DNA of 64,000 nt from Actinoplanes italicus. Lineage in GTDB: Bacteria > Actinomycetota > Actinomycetes > Mycobacteriales > Micromonosporaceae. This document shows, piece after piece, positions 8,881-18,711 of this stretch (position 1 is the stretch's first letter; every line of letters begins with the position of its first letter). The notes under the pieces were generated by a model. It did no database searches and was not told the origin of the DNA. It was given only the letters and a program-made list of their open reading frames with translations. The translations under genes were made by a program, and so were the position numbers. The stretch is from NCBI RefSeq assembly GCF_003001815.1, contig NZ_PVMZ01000003.1:186001-250000 (forward strand), written 5' to 3'.

Positions 8881-10986
8881 TCACACGGTGAACCGCCCGA
8901 CCAGCCCGGTCAGCCGGTTCGCCGTCGCGGTCAGCTCGTCGGCGGCCTGGTGGGACACCGCGACCGACTCGCGGGTGCTCTGCATCGCCCCGCTCACGGT
9001 GCCGATCCCGTCGGCGATGTCCCGGCTGCCCCCGGCCGCCTCGGCGATGTTGCGGGCCATCTCGGCGGTCGTCGCGGCCTGCTGCTCGACGGCCGCGGCG
9101 ATGGCCGTCTGGTAGTCGTTGACCTGGGCGATCCGCGCCGAGATGGCGTCGATGGCGGTCACGGCGCGGGCCGTGTCGGCGTTGATCGCGGCCACCCGTT
9201 CGGTGACGTCCTCGGTGGCCCGCGCGGTCTCCTGGGCCAGTTCCTTGACCTCGCCGGCGACCACCGCGAAGCCCTTGCCGGTCTCCCCGGCCCGGGCGGC
9301 CTCGATGGTCGCGTTCAGGGCGAGCAGGTTGGTCTGCTCGGCGATGGTGGCGATCAGCTGCACCACATCGGTGATCTTGGCGGTCGAGGCGCGCAGCTCG
9401 GTGATCACGTCGGCGGCCGCGGCGGTCAGCCCGACCCCGTCCCGGCCGGCCTGTGCGGCCTCCTGGGCGTTGTGCGAGATCTCGGTGATCGAGGCGCCCA
9501 TCTCATCGGCGCCGGCCGCCACGGTCTGCACCACGTGTGACACCGACTCCGCCGAGGCGCTCACCGAGCCGGCCCGGTTCGCGGCGGTGTCCGCCGCGGC
9601 GGACATCTCGCCGCCGGTGGCGGTGACCCGCCGGGCGGTTCCGGCGACCTCCTCGGAGGCGCCGGTGACCTCCCGCATGACGGTACGCAGCTCGGCCGCG
9701 GCCGTGTTGAGCGCGGTGCCGGCCTCGCCGATCTCGTCGCGCCCGCGGTCCTCGACCCGGACGGTGAGGTCGCGGCCGGCGAGCCGGGTCAGCGCCCCGG
9801 TCAGCGTGGCCATGCGCCGTGAGATCCGGGACGCCTGCAGATACGCGGCCGCCGCCCCGGCCAGGGCCAGCAGCACCGCGGCGATGACGAAAGAGGTCAG
9901 CATCGTGCCGCGGCCCTCCCGGACCGCGTCGATGGCGGCCGCGGCATCGGCGTCGTAGCCACCCACGGTCACCGCCCACTGGTACGGCGCGTAGTAGCCG
10001 ACCGTGGTGGTGGTGTCCCCGGCGGGTGCCCCGGCGGCGCCCGGCAGCTGATACTTCGCCTGCCAGGTTCCACCGTCGGCGAGTTCCGGGGCCGCGGTGA
10101 CGATCTCCTCGACGTACTTGGTGCCGTCGGCGTCGGCGGCGTCGAGCAGGTTCTGCCCCGCCATGCCCTCGATGTTGGAGACGACGATCCGGCCGCGGTC
10201 GGCGGCGGCGGTGCTGAAGATGGAGACCCACCCGTTCGTCTGGATCTTCAGCTCGCCGATCGTCTCGGTCATGTTGACGAGCGCCTCGGCCTGCGGGACG
10301 CCGACGTAGAGCGCACCGATCACGGCGCCGGCGGCGTTCTTGATCGGGTCGTAGACGGAGACGTACGGCGTACCGACCACCGCCGCGACGCCGCGGTACT
10401 GCTTCCCGTCCTTGATCGCGGCGGCCACGGCGTTGGGCTTGCCGTCCGCGGTGGCCGGGATGTACGTCCCGATGGCGCGGGTGCCCTTCGCCGACTTCAC
10501 CGTCGTGCCGACCCGCAGCAGGTCACCGGCCGGGTTCATCCGCTGGAACACGGTGATGGTCGCGCCGGACAACCTCTTGGCCTCGTCGACGAACGGCGTG
10601 GTCCGTTTCAGGTCGGTGTTCTGCCCGAGCCAGGCGCCGTCGATCTCGACGCGGGGCAGGCGGACCGTCGTCGCCTCCTGGTCGACCTGATTGACGGCCG
10701 TCCAGGCGACCTGCCGGGCCGCGAACCGCATCCCGCCGCTCTGTGCCAGGAACACCGAGGCGCTGTTCATGCTCCGGTCCATGCTCTGCTGGATCTCGTC
10801 GCCGACGGTCCGGACCAGGGCGTTGACGTCCGCGGCGCTCTCCGCGAGCGCGGCCTGGTTCTGCCGTAGCACCTCGCGTTCGGTGCTGTCGGCGAACCGG
10901 CCGCTCTGCCAGGCGCCGACCGCCACCAGCACGATCGCGGTGACCAGGACGCTCCCGAGGCCGAGAAGGAGCAGTTTGTGGCTCAT
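8881..10986 (-). CDS. Methyl-accepting chemotaxis protein with Cache sensor
   Basis: This is a 701-aa transmembrane receptor. TM1 is at about residues 5-25. A large periplasmic-type Cache region (Cache_3/Cache_2-like, with [19 protein letters not shown]) follows, then TM2 near residue 360, HAMP, and a cytoplasmic signalling domain with the invariant hairpin [20 protein letters not shown]. It would control a CheA kinase and so flagellar motility, which suits an actinobacterium with motile spores. An in-frame GTG 15 bases upstream is the alternative start. No che genes are in view. Confidence 0.93.
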   Translation of the reverse strand: MSHKLLLLGLGSVLVTAIVLVAVGAWQSGRFADSTEREVLRQNQAALAESAADVNALVRTVGDEIQQSMDRSMNSASVFLAQSGGMRFAARQVAWTAVNQVDQEATTVRLPRVEIDGAWLGQNTDLKRTTPFVDEAKRLSGATITVFQRMNPAGDLLRVGTTVKSAKGTRAIGTYIPATADGKPNAVAAAIKDGKQYRGVAAVVGTPYVSVYDPIKNAAGAVIGALYVGVPQAEALVNMTETIGELKIQTNGWVSIFSTAAADRGRIVVSNIEGMAGQNLLDAADADGTKYVEEIVTAAPELADGGTWQAKYQLPGAAGAPAGDTTTTVGYYAPYQWAVTVGGYDADAAAAIDAVREGRGTMLTSFVIAAVLLALAGAAAAYLQASRISRRMATLTGALTRLAGRDLTVRVEDRGRDEIGEAGTALNTAAAELRTVMREVTGASEEVAGTARRVTATGGEMSAAADTAANRAGSVSASAESVSHVVQTVAAGADEMGASITEISHNAQEAAQAGRDGVGLTAAAADVITELRASTAKITDVVQLIATIAEQTNLLALNATIEAARAGETGKGFAVVAGEVKELAQETARATEDVTERVAAINADTARAVTAIDAISARIAQVNDYQTAIAAAVEQQAATTAEMARNIAEAAGGSRDIADGIGTVSGAMQSTRESVAVSHQAADELTATANRLTGLVGRFTV

Positions 10987-11081
10987 GCGGAATCCCACCA
11001 CTGGATCATTACGCCGCTACCACCTTGCCGCCCGCTCGTTGCCGTTTTCAATTGGCCCGGCGAGCAACGAGGTGGGAAACC

Positions 11082-11621
11082 ATGGGCAAGATCGTGGCGG
11101 TGGAGTACGTGACCCTCGACGGTGTGTTCGAGGAGCCGGTCTGGAGCGGGCCGTACTTCAACGAGGAGCTCGGCGCCTGGCAGGCCGACAACCTGCGGGA
11201 GGCCGACGCGCTGCTGCTCGGCCGCAAGACCTACGAGGGATTCAAGGCGGCCTGGCCCCAGATGGCCGCCGAGACCGGTGACTTCGGCGCGAAGATGAAC
11301 GGGATGCCGAAGCACGTCGCGACCACGACGCTCACCTCCGCCGAGGCGGAGTGGAACGCCACCTTCCTCGCGGGTGACGTGGCCGAGGCCGTGGCGAAGC
11401 TCAAGACCGGCTCGGAGAACCTGCTGATCAACGGAAGCTCTTCCCTGGTCAACTTCCTGACCAGGCACAATCTGATCGATGAGTACCGGTTGATGATCTT
11501 CCCGGTGGTGGCCGGCGAGGGCCGCAAGCTCTGGGAGCCCGGCACCCGGATCGCCCTGGCCCACACCGGCAGCTGGCGTTCGGCCACCGGCGTCGAAGTG
11601 ATCAACTACGTGCCGGCGTGA
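11082..11621 (+). CDS. Dihydrofolate reductase-fold (RibD C-terminal-like) protein
   Basis: This 179-aa protein begins MGKIVAVEYVTLDGVFEEP and contains LLLGRKTYEGF and a C-terminal YRLMIFPVVAGEGRKLW, the signature of the DHFR/RibD-C family of stand-alone reductases common in actinobacteria. The true substrate is unknown and it should not be taken as the housekeeping folA. The ATG follows GGTGGGAAACC. It is convergent with aceE across a bidirectional terminator. Confidence 0.85.
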   Translation: MGKIVAVEYVTLDGVFEEPVWSGPYFNEELGAWQADNLREADALLLGRKTYEGFKAAWPQMAAETGDFGAKMNGMPKHVATTTLTSAEAEWNATFLAGDVAEAVAKLKTGSENLLINGSSSLVNFLTRHNLIDEYRLMIFPVVAGEGRKLWEPGTRIALAHTGSWRSATGVEVINYVPA

Positions 11622-11626
11622 GCGGT

Positions 11627-11658
11627 TTCCGGGAGGGGCCGTGCGGCCCCTCCCGGAA
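11627..11658. terminator. Bidirectional terminator between the DHFR-like gene and aceE
   Basis: TTCCGGGAGGGGCC (11627-11640) pairs perfectly with GGCCCCTCCCGGAA (11645-11658) around a GTGC loop. It lies between two convergent stop codons at 11621 and 11664. Confidence 0.85.
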
Positions 11659-11663
11659 GGGTC

Positions 11664-14402
11664 CTACGAGTCGCCGCCGGTCTCGCCCACCGGCGCGGCG
11701 TTGACGTCGTCGATCGCGTACTTCTTGGCGGCCTCGGCCGGCACGTGCGCCGGAATCTGGCCCCGCAGTGCCAGCTCACGCAGCGTCGCCACGGTCACCG
11801 ACTCGGCGTCCACGTGGAAGTGGCGGCGCAGCGCGTGCCGGGTGTCGCTCATGCCGAAGCCGTCGGTGCCGAGCGAGGTGTAGCCGTTCGGAATCCAGCG
11901 GGCGATGAGGTCGGGCACGGCCCGCATCCAGTCGCTGACCGCCACCGACGGACCCTCGGTCGCCTCCAGCTTCTGCTGGATGTACGGCTTGCGCGGCGCG
12001 TCGCTCGGGTGGAGCAGGTTGTGCTCCTCCGCCTCGATCGCGTCGCGGCGCAGCTCGGTCCAGGAGGTGACCGACCAGACGTCGGCGCTCACCCCCCAGT
12101 CCTGGGCGAGCAGCTCCTGCGCCTTGAGAGCCCACCGCATGCCGGTGCCGGAGGCGAGCAGCTGCGCCTTCGGGCCGTCCTTCTGCGAGCTCTCGCTGAA
12201 GCGGTAGATGCCCTTGAGCAGGCCCTCGGTGTCCAGGCCGGCGGGCTCGGCGGGCTGGACGGCCGGCTCGTTGTAGATCGTCAGGTAGTAGAAGACGTTC
12301 TCCTGCACCTCGCCGTACATGCGGTGCAGGCCGTTCTCGATGATGTGCGCGATCTCGTACCCGAAGGCCGGGTCGTAGGCCACCACGGCCGGGTTCGTCG
12401 CCGCGATCAGCAACGAGTGCCCGTCCTCGTGCTGCAGGCCCTCACCGTTGAGCGTGGTCCGCCCGGCGGTGGCGCCCAGCAGGAAGCCGCGCGTCATCTG
12501 GTCGGCCGCGGCCCACAGCTCGTCGGCGGTGCGCTGGAAGCCGAACATCGAGTAGAAGATGTACAGCGGGATCATCGGCTCGTCGTGTGTCGCGTACGAC
12601 GTGCCGGCCGCGATGAAGCTCGCCGTGGAGCCCGCCTCGTTGATGCCCTCGTGCAGGATCTGGCCGTCCGTCGACTCCTTGTAGGACAGGAACAGCTCCC
12701 GGTCCACGGAGGTGTAGGTCTGGCCGTGCGGCGAGTAGATCTTCTTGGTCGGGAAGAGCGAGTCCATGCCGAAGGTGCGGGCCTCGTCCGGGATGATCGG
12801 CACCCAGCGGGCCCCGAACTCCTTGTCACGCATGAGGTCCTTGAGCAGGCGGACGAACGCCATCGTGGTGGCGATCTTCTGCTTGCCGCTGCCGCCCTTG
12901 ATCCCGCTGAACGCCTTCGAGTCCGGGATGGCCAGCGACTTCGCCTTGGTACGCCGCGACGGCACGTAACCGCCCAGCTCGCGCCGGCGCTGCTGGAGGT
13001 ACTCGTACTCGTCGGACTTCTCGCCGGGGTGGTAGTACGGCGGGAGGTACGGGTTCTCCTCGAGCTGCTTGTCGCTGATGTCGAGGTAGAGGCGGTCCCG
13101 GAAGCCCTTGAGGTCCTCCAGGGTCAGCTTCTTCATCTGGTGCGTGGCGTTACGGGCCTCGAAGTGCGAGCCCAGCGTCCAGCCCTTGATCGTCTTGGCG
13201 AGGATCACGGTCGGCTGGCCGGTGTGCTCGGTGGCCGCCTTGTACGCCGCGTACAGCTTGCGGTAGTCGTGCCCGCCGCGCTTGAGGTTCCAGATCTCGT
13301 CGTCGGTCATGCCCTCGACGAGCTTGCGGGTGCGCGGGTCACGGCCGAAGAAGTGCTCCCGGACGTACGCCCCGGACTCGCCCTTGTAGGTCTGGTAGTC
13401 GCCGTCGGGCGTCACGTTCATCAGGTTGACCAGCGCGCCGTCGGTGTCACCGGCGAGCAGGCCGTCCCACTCGCGGCCCCAGACGACCTTGATCACGTTC
13501 CATCCGGCGCCCCGGAAGAAGGCCTCCAGCTCCTGGATGACCTTGCCGTTGCCGCGGACCGGGCCGTCGAGGCGCTGCAGGTTGCAGTTGACCACGAAGG
13601 TGAGGTTGTCCAGCTCCTCGCGGGCGGCCAGGCCGATCGCGCCGAGCGACTCGACCTCGTCCATCTCGCCGTCGCCGAGGAACGCCCAGACGTGCTGCTG
13701 GCTCGTGTCCTTGATGCCGCGGTTGTGCAGGTAGCGGTTGTAGCGCGCCTGGTAGATCGCGTTCAGCGGGCCGAGACCCATGCTGACGGTCGGGAACTCC
13801 CAGAAGTTCGGCATGAGCCGCGGATGCGGGTACGACGGGAGGCCGCCACCCGGGTGCGACAGCTCCTGCCGGAAACCGTCGAGCTGGTGGGTGGTGAGAC
13901 GACCCTCCAGGTAGGCCCGTGCGTACATGCCGGGGGACGCGTGCCCCTGGAAGAAGATGTGGTCGCCGCCGCCCGGGTGCTCCTTGCCGCGGAAGAAGTG
14001 GTTCATGCCGACCTCGTAGAGGCTGGCGCTCGACGCGTACGTCGAGATGTGACCGCCGACGCCGATCTCCGGCCGCTGCGCGCGGTGTACCAGCATCGCC
14101 GCGTTCCACCGGATGTAGGCCCGGATCCGGCGCTCGACGAACTCGTCACCGGGGAACCAGGGTTCCTGCTCCGGCGGGATGGTGTTGATGTAGTCCGTGG
14201 ACGTCAGTGGCGGAACGCCGACCTGTCGCTCCCGAGCCTTCTCCAGAAGGCGCAACATCACATAACGGGCTCTTTTCGCGCCGCGTTCGTCGATGACTCC
14301 GTTGAGCGACTCGACCCATTCGTTGGTCTCTTCAGGGTCGATGTCGGGAAGCTGGCTCGGCAGGCCATCGCTGATCACCGGGCGCTTGCGCTCCGTGGCC
14401 AC
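11664..14402 (-). CDS. aceE: Pyruvate dehydrogenase E1, homodimeric type
   Basis: It decarboxylates pyruvate and acetylates the lipoyl domain of E2, feeding acetyl-CoA to the TCA cycle and to the nearby fatty-acid genes. The protein is 912 aa, with the thiamine-diphosphate motif [22 protein letters not shown]-like [18 protein letters not shown], and [11 protein letters not shown] in the pyrimidine half. I set the GTG start at 14402, which has AAGAGGA six bases upstream. The frame's longer N-terminal extension is not conserved. E2 and E3 are not in the window. Confidence 0.96.
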   Translation of the reverse strand: MATERKRPVISDGLPSQLPDIDPEETNEWVESLNGVIDERGAKRARYVMLRLLEKARERQVGVPPLTSTDYINTIPPEQEPWFPGDEFVERRIRAYIRWNAAMLVHRAQRPEIGVGGHISTYASSASLYEVGMNHFFRGKEHPGGGDHIFFQGHASPGMYARAYLEGRLTTHQLDGFRQELSHPGGGLPSYPHPRLMPNFWEFPTVSMGLGPLNAIYQARYNRYLHNRGIKDTSQQHVWAFLGDGEMDEVESLGAIGLAAREELDNLTFVVNCNLQRLDGPVRGNGKVIQELEAFFRGAGWNVIKVVWGREWDGLLAGDTDGALVNLMNVTPDGDYQTYKGESGAYVREHFFGRDPRTRKLVEGMTDDEIWNLKRGGHDYRKLYAAYKAATEHTGQPTVILAKTIKGWTLGSHFEARNATHQMKKLTLEDLKGFRDRLYLDISDKQLEENPYLPPYYHPGEKSDEYEYLQQRRRELGGYVPSRRTKAKSLAIPDSKAFSGIKGGSGKQKIATTMAFVRLLKDLMRDKEFGARWVPIIPDEARTFGMDSLFPTKKIYSPHGQTYTSVDRELFLSYKESTDGQILHEGINEAGSTASFIAAGTSYATHDEPMIPLYIFYSMFGFQRTADELWAAADQMTRGFLLGATAGRTTLNGEGLQHEDGHSLLIAATNPAVVAYDPAFGYEIAHIIENGLHRMYGEVQENVFYYLTIYNEPAVQPAEPAGLDTEGLLKGIYRFSESSQKDGPKAQLLASGTGMRWALKAQELLAQDWGVSADVWSVTSWTELRRDAIEAEEHNLLHPSDAPRKPYIQQKLEATEGPSVAVSDWMRAVPDLIARWIPNGYTSLGTDGFGMSDTRHALRRHFHVDAESVTVATLRELALRGQIPAHVPAEAAKKYAIDDVNAAPVGETGGDS

Positions 14403-14571
14403 AGGCAATCCTCTTGGTTGAGTGTCGGACGTCCGTGCGACCCCTAGGTAACGAATCGCGCGGAATAGGTCTCCATCCTGCCCCCTTACGGTGGGGTCCG
14501 TCACGCCTACGGGCCGTCTCAGCGACGCTCGACACACGTACTGACCAGTAACTTTTGGACGTCCCCGTTGA

Positions 14572-14976
14572 TCAGCCGTTGACGAAGGAGAAACGAACCT
14601 GGCGGATGGGGTTGTCCCCGTTCGGGTCGACGAGGCAGATCGACTGCCAGGTGCCGAGTGCGATCTGGCCGCTGATCACCGGCAATGTGGCGTACGGCGG
14701 AATCCACGCCGGAAGGACGTGATCGCGTCCGTGCCCCCGCGAGCCGTGCCGGTGCACCCACTTGTCCTCGGTGGGCAGCAGATCGTCGATCGCCGTCAGC
14801 AGATCGTCGTCCGACCCGGCGCCGGTCTCGATGATCGCCAGGCCGGCGGTCGCGTGCGGGACGAAGACGTGCAGCAGGCCGTCCTTCTCGGACTGCACGA
14901 AGCTCGCCGCCTCGCGGGTGATGTCCACGACGGCCGGTGAGCCGCCGGTCCGCACGGTGATCAGTTCGGTACGCAT
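14572..14976 (-). CDS. YjbQ-family (UPF0047) protein
   Basis: This 134-aa, single-domain protein has the conserved HATAG (residues 42-46) and the [12 protein letters not shown] metal-binding-like His cluster, with the C-terminal [14 protein letters not shown]. The family has been linked to weak thiamine-phosphate synthase activity, though its physiological role is unsettled. A 31-codon membrane ORF ends 9 bases before it. Confidence 0.9.
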   Translation of the reverse strand: MRTELITVRTGGSPAVVDITREAASFVQSEKDGLLHVFVPHATAGLAIIETGAGSDDDLLTAIDDLLPTEDKWVHRHGSRGHGRDHVLPAWIPPYATLPVISGQIALGTWQSICLVDPNGDNPIRQVRFSFVNG

Positions 14977-14985
14977 CCGACGAGC

Positions 14986-15081
14986 CTAAATGTAGAGATC
15001 GAGCAGCAGGAACGCGGACGCGGTGCCGGTCAGCCAGCACACGCACTGTGCCAGGCGTGCGGCGGCGTACCACAAGATCAT
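14986..15081 (-). CDS. Possible 31-aa membrane peptide
   Basis: ATG at 15081 opens a 31-codon frame starting MILWYAAARLAQCVCWLTG and ending in DLYI. Almost all of it is hydrophobic, with strong GC3 bias, and it stops 9 bases before yjbQ in the same direction. The ribosome binding site is poor (CAGGGAC directly at the start). It may be real and co-transcribed with yjbQ, or chance. Confidence 0.35.
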   Translation of the reverse strand: MILWYAAARLAQCVCWLTGTASAFLLLDLYI

Positions 15082-15175
15082 GTCCCTGAGTACACCACCG
15101 GGTGACGGCCCGTGCGCGCCAGATCGATCCTTCTCGCAGTGGCATCACCGGCCGCGGTCGGCAATGCTGAATTGC

Positions 15176-17395
15176 GTGACGACTCCGCAAAGCCTCGACG
15201 AGCGGTTCCGCGATGCGGTCTCGGCCCTCCGGCCACCGGATTCCGGACGTCCCTCCGGCGACCCGATCCGCGACGGGGCCGGCCTGACCGGCGCCCGTGC
15301 CCGGGAACTCTTCGACGCCCAGCTGACCAGCCGCCACCTCGACCTCGCCGCGCGCTGGCTGCGCAGTTTCAACGAGGGATTCCACACCATCGGCTCCGCC
15401 GGGCACGAGGGCAATGCGGCGGTCGCCGCGGCGTTGCGCGGCGACGACCCGGCCCTTCTCCATCACCGCTCCGCGGCCTTCTATTGCGTACGGGCGGCGA
15501 ACCACCCCGGCATGTCGGGGCACGACACGGCCCGGCGCCTCGAGGAAGCCGCCCGCGACGTCCTGCGCGGCGTCGTCGCCTCCGTCCGCGACCCGGCGAC
15601 CGGCGGCCGCGCCAAGATCTTCGGCAACCCCGCCCTGCACCTGATACCGGCCGTCTCGGCGCCCGGCGGCCACCTGCCCCGGGCCGTCGGCCTGGCGCAC
15701 GCGCTCACCCGGGCCGGCGAGACGGCCTGGCCCGGCGACGCGATCGTGGCCGCCTCCTTCGGCGACGGCGGGGCCGGTGGCGCCGCCGCCTCCGCCGCCC
15801 TGCACGCGGCCGGCCGGCTCGAACGCGCCGGTCAGCGCGTGCCGCTGCTGCTGATCTGCGAGGACAACACACCCGGCGGGCCCGACCCGGACGGCTGGGT
15901 GGCGGCGGCCCTGCGCGGCCGGCCCGGCCTGCGGTACTCGTTCGCGGACGGCTGCGACCTGGCCGCGGCGTACGACGCGGCGGCCGAGGCGGCGGAGTTC
16001 GTACGCACCGAGCGCCGTCCCGCCGTCCTGCACCTGTCCACCGTCCTGCTGCTCGGCAGCCCCGGCGACCCGGACCCCGCCGACGGGCTGGACCGCGACC
16101 CGCTGATCACCGCCGCCCGGCTCCTCGTCCAGGCCGGGCTGTACGGCCCGGACGAGGTCCTCACCCGCTACGACGAGGTCGGCTGGCAGGTCCGCAAGGC
16201 CGCCGAGGAGGTGCTGGGCGAGGCCAAACTCGCCTCCGCCGCAGAGGTCGTCGCCACCCTGGCCCCACGCCGCCCGCTGCGCGTCGCGCACGCCGTCTCC
16301 GAGCACGCCGGCCGGGCCCTCGGCGCCGGAGCGCCCACCCGGCTGCGTGTCTTCGGCGGACGGCTGCCCGAGGACGCCGGCCCGATGACCCTCGCGCAGG
16401 CCATCGGCGCCACCCTCATCGACGCTCTCGCCGCCGACCCCGGGATGCTGGTCTTCGGCCCGGCAACCACCCGTGGCGGCCGGCACGGCGTCACCACGGG
16501 GCTCTCCGGGGCTCACGTGTTCGACAGCCCGCCCGACACCACCACGATCCTCGGCCTCGCCGCCGGCGCCGGGCTGGCCGGACTGCTCCCGGTCCCGGAA
16601 CTCGACTGCCTCTCGGCGCTGCACGGCGGGGCGGAACAGCTGAGGACCGAGGCGGCCGGTCTGGCGTACCTCTCGGCAGGCGCCTATCGGAATCCGATGG
16701 TGCTGCGTGTGCCAGGCCTCGCGAGCCCGTTCGGGATCGGCGGTCACCTGGCCAACGACAACACCGTGGCCACGCTGCGCGACGTGCCCGGCCTCGTCGT
16801 CGCGGTGCCGGCCCGGGCGTCCGACGCCGCGCCGATGCTGCGCTCCTGCCTCGCCGCCGCGGAGATCGACGGCACCGTCAGCGTCTTCCTCGAACCGGTC
16901 GCCCTCTACCAGACGAGGGACCTCTATCAACAAGGCGACAACGAGTGGCTGGCGAGCTATCCGGCCCCCGGCACGTGGGCCGAGGATCACGTTCCGATCG
17001 GCCGCGCCCGCACCTACGGGCTCGGCACCGCCCAGGACCTGACCATCGTGACGTACGGCAACGGCGTCCGGATGGCGCTGCGTGTCGCCGCTCAGCTCGC
17101 CGCCGAAGGATACGGCTCCCGGGTCGTCGACCTGCGCTGGCTCAACCCGCTTCCCACCGCTGACCTGGTACGGGAGGCCACCGTGACCGGGCGCGTACTG
17201 ATCGTCGACGAGACGCGGCGCTCCGGCGGCGTCGGCGAGGGAGTCCTCGCCGCTCTCGTGGACGGATCTTTCTACGGTTCCGTGCGCCGGGTCGCGGCCG
17301 CTGACGTGCCGGTTCCGCTGGGTCCGGCAGCCCAGGAGGTCCTGGTGGGAGAGGATGCCATCACACAGGGTGCCCACGCCCTGCTGGCACGGTAA
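15176..17395 (+). CDS. Fused alpha/beta thiamine-diphosphate 2-oxoacid dehydrogenase E1
   Basis: A 739-aa protein. Residues 1-370 resemble E1-alpha (GSAGHEGNAAVAAAL, AASFGDGGAGG, ICEDNTPG) and 390-739 resemble E1-beta (MTLAQAIGATL, LASPFGIGG, DLRWLNPLPT, VDETRRSGGVGEG). It is probably of the branched-chain or related 2-oxoacid type, but the substrate cannot be read from sequence. No E2 or E3 is adjacent. The GTG at 15176 gives VTTPQSLDERF; an in-frame ATG four codons upstream is the alternative. Confidence 0.85.
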   Translation: MTTPQSLDERFRDAVSALRPPDSGRPSGDPIRDGAGLTGARARELFDAQLTSRHLDLAARWLRSFNEGFHTIGSAGHEGNAAVAAALRGDDPALLHHRSAAFYCVRAANHPGMSGHDTARRLEEAARDVLRGVVASVRDPATGGRAKIFGNPALHLIPAVSAPGGHLPRAVGLAHALTRAGETAWPGDAIVAASFGDGGAGGAAASAALHAAGRLERAGQRVPLLLICEDNTPGGPDPDGWVAAALRGRPGLRYSFADGCDLAAAYDAAAEAAEFVRTERRPAVLHLSTVLLLGSPGDPDPADGLDRDPLITAARLLVQAGLYGPDEVLTRYDEVGWQVRKAAEEVLGEAKLASAAEVVATLAPRRPLRVAHAVSEHAGRALGAGAPTRLRVFGGRLPEDAGPMTLAQAIGATLIDALAADPGMLVFGPATTRGGRHGVTTGLSGAHVFDSPPDTTTILGLAAGAGLAGLLPVPELDCLSALHGGAEQLRTEAAGLAYLSAGAYRNPMVLRVPGLASPFGIGGHLANDNTVATLRDVPGLVVAVPARASDAAPMLRSCLAAAEIDGTVSVFLEPVALYQTRDLYQQGDNEWLASYPAPGTWAEDHVPIGRARTYGLGTAQDLTIVTYGNGVRMALRVAAQLAAEGYGSRVVDLRWLNPLPTADLVREATVTGRVLIVDETRRSGGVGEGVLAALVDGSFYGSVRRVAAADVPVPLGPAAQEVLVGEDAITQGAHALLAR

Positions 17396-17408
17396 ATTGC
17401 CACACACT

Positions 17409-17429
17409 CGGTGCGCCACTTGCGCACCG
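17409..17429 (+). terminator. Terminator after the fused E1 gene
   Basis: CGGTGCGC (17409-17416) pairs with GCGCACCG (17422-17429) around CACTT. An outer CCACACA/TGTGTGG pair extends the stem region. Confidence 0.65.
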
Positions 17430-17506
17430 GCGCTGGAATGTGTGGACTACCCCCAGGTTCCGGTGCAATTTGACGGTGTTTTTTGACGGCTAGGAGGATT
17501 TGGACA

Positions 17507-17938
17507 GTGAGCGCGACCGCGGGTCAGGCCGACGGCGTACGTAGCCTGGCGGACCGGTTCGGCCTGGAGCCGAACATGGTGGTCATGGAGATGGGATACG
17601 ACGACGATGTCGACGAGGACCTCCGTGACGCCCTGACCGAACGCGTCGGTGACATGGTCGACGAGGACACCGACGAGGTCGTTGATGCGGTGCTGCTGTG
17701 GTACCGCGACGGCGACGGTGACCTTTTCGAGATTCTCACCGATGCTCTCGGCCCCCTTGCCGACAACGGCGTGGTGTGGCTGCTGACCCCCAAGGCCGGC
17801 CGCGACGGACACGTCGAGCCGAGCGAGATCAGCGAGTCGGCCCCCACCGCGGGCCTGCAGCAGACCTCCACGGTGAATGCCGGCAAGGACTGGACCGGTG
17901 CACGCCTGGTCTCCCCACGGGGCACCAAGAAGAAGTAG
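17507..17938 (+). CDS. DUF3052 family protein
   Basis: A 143-aa acidic protein with the family core (VRSLADRFGLEPNMVVMEMG, then VDDAVLLWYRDGDGDL-like sequence). In actinobacteria it is usually found near aceE and ahpE, as here. Its function is not established, and the conserved neighbourhood suggests a link to pyruvate dehydrogenase or redox metabolism. GTG 17507 is chosen because AGGAGG lies 9 bases upstream. Confidence 0.88.
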   Translation: MSATAGQADGVRSLADRFGLEPNMVVMEMGYDDDVDEDLRDALTERVGDMVDEDTDEVVDAVLLWYRDGDGDLFEILTDALGPLADNGVVWLLTPKAGRDGHVEPSEISESAPTAGLQQTSTVNAGKDWTGARLVSPRGTKKK

Positions 17939-17958
17939 CTCACTGCCACCCCACTCCA

Positions 17959-17985
17959 GGTCGGCGCCCGAGACGGGCGCCGACC
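17959..17985 (+). terminator. Terminator after the DUF3052 gene
   Basis: GGTCGGCGCCCG (17959-17970) pairs perfectly with CGGGCGCCGACC (17974-17985) around AGA. Confidence 0.85.
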
Positions 17986-18032
17986 ACGCGGCATTGGTCT
18001 GGTTGTACTGGCGTCTGGTTTAGGCTGGGCGG

Positions 18033-18491
18033 ATGCCGATCGAGGTGGGCGCCGAGGCCCCGGACTTCGTCCTCAAGGACCAGAACAATCAGGAAGTACG
18101 CCTCCGTGACTTCCGTGGTCGCAAGGCGGTCCTGCTGGTCTTCTACCCCCTGGCGTTCAGTCGCCGCTGCCACGGCGAACTCACCGAGATCCAGAAGAAC
18201 CTGGCCGACTACGCGAACGACGGGGTCCAGGTCCTGACCGTCAGTGTGGACTCGGCCTACAGCCACAAGGTGTGGGCCGACCAGGAGAACTTCGACTTCC
18301 CACTGCTGGCCGACTTCTGGCCGCACGGAGGGGTGGCGCTGGCATACGACGTCTTCGACGCTGAGCGCGGCTTCGCCAACCGCGGCACGTTCCTGATCGA
18401 TCGGGCCGGCACGATCGCCTACGCCGAGATGAACGGTCCCGGCGAGGCCCGCGACCAGACCGCCTGGCGTACCGCCCTCGCCGCCCTCTGA
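18033..18491 (+). CDS. ahpE: One-cysteine peroxiredoxin, AhpE type
   Basis: A 152-aa thioredoxin-fold peroxidase that reduces hydroperoxides and peroxynitrite. The peroxidatic Cys46 sits in FYPLAFSRRCHGEL, close to the mycobacterial AhpE motif. No resolving Cys is evident, hence the 1-Cys assignment. The neighbourhood DUF3052-ahpE matches mycobacteria and Streptomyces. It is the last host protein gene before the tRNA and the integrated element. Confidence 0.9.
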   Translation: MPIEVGAEAPDFVLKDQNNQEVRLRDFRGRKAVLLVFYPLAFSRRCHGELTEIQKNLADYANDGVQVLTVSVDSAYSHKVWADQENFDFPLLADFWPHGGVALAYDVFDAERGFANRGTFLIDRAGTIAYAEMNGPGEARDQTAWRTALAAL

Positions 18492-18539
18492 TCCCTCGAT
18501 CAGCGGCAGGGTAGGATGACGGCTCCGGTGATTGATACC

Positions 18540-18611
18540 GGGCGCGTAGCTCAGTGGGAGAGCACCCGCCTTACAAGCGGGGGGTCGTAGGTTCGAAACC
18601 TACCGCGCCCA
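18540..18611 (+). tRNA. tRNA-Val(TAC)
   Basis: It folds as a full cloverleaf of 72 nt. The acceptor arms are GGGCGCG and CGCGCCC with discriminator A, the D arm is GCTC/GAGC, and the anticodon stem CCCGC/GCGGG has loop CTTACAA, so the anticodon is TAC (valine GUA). The T arm is GTAGG-TTCGAAA-CCTAC. No CCA is encoded. It is the integration site of the downstream element. Confidence 0.97.
18587..18611 (+). other. attL core region (3' end of tRNA-Val)
   Basis: The T arm and acceptor 3' strand of tRNA-Val lie 100 bp upstream of the integrase start, the usual crossover location for tyrosine integrases. The exact core length needs the attR copy, which is not in the window. Confidence 0.65.
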
Positions 18612-18711
18612 CAGACCCCTCTCACCTGCGGAAACTCAACAAGTTGCCGTAGGAGAGTGAAAGCACGATGCACGGACACCACTCGCTTATGCAGTCCGCT
18701 GGTGATCTCCA

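Noticed and set aside
11082-11621. Housekeeping dihydrofolate reductase (folA)
   Set aside because: The motifs fit the RibD-C/DHFR-like stand-alone reductase family and not classical folA; no thyA is adjacent.
11745-14447. 900-codon frame opposite aceE
   Set aside because: Antisense shadow; composition is Val/Arg/Gly-rich with no recognisable domain.
14519-17419. 966-codon minus-strand frame
   Set aside because: It covers the fused E1 gene and yjbQ on the wrong strand or frame.
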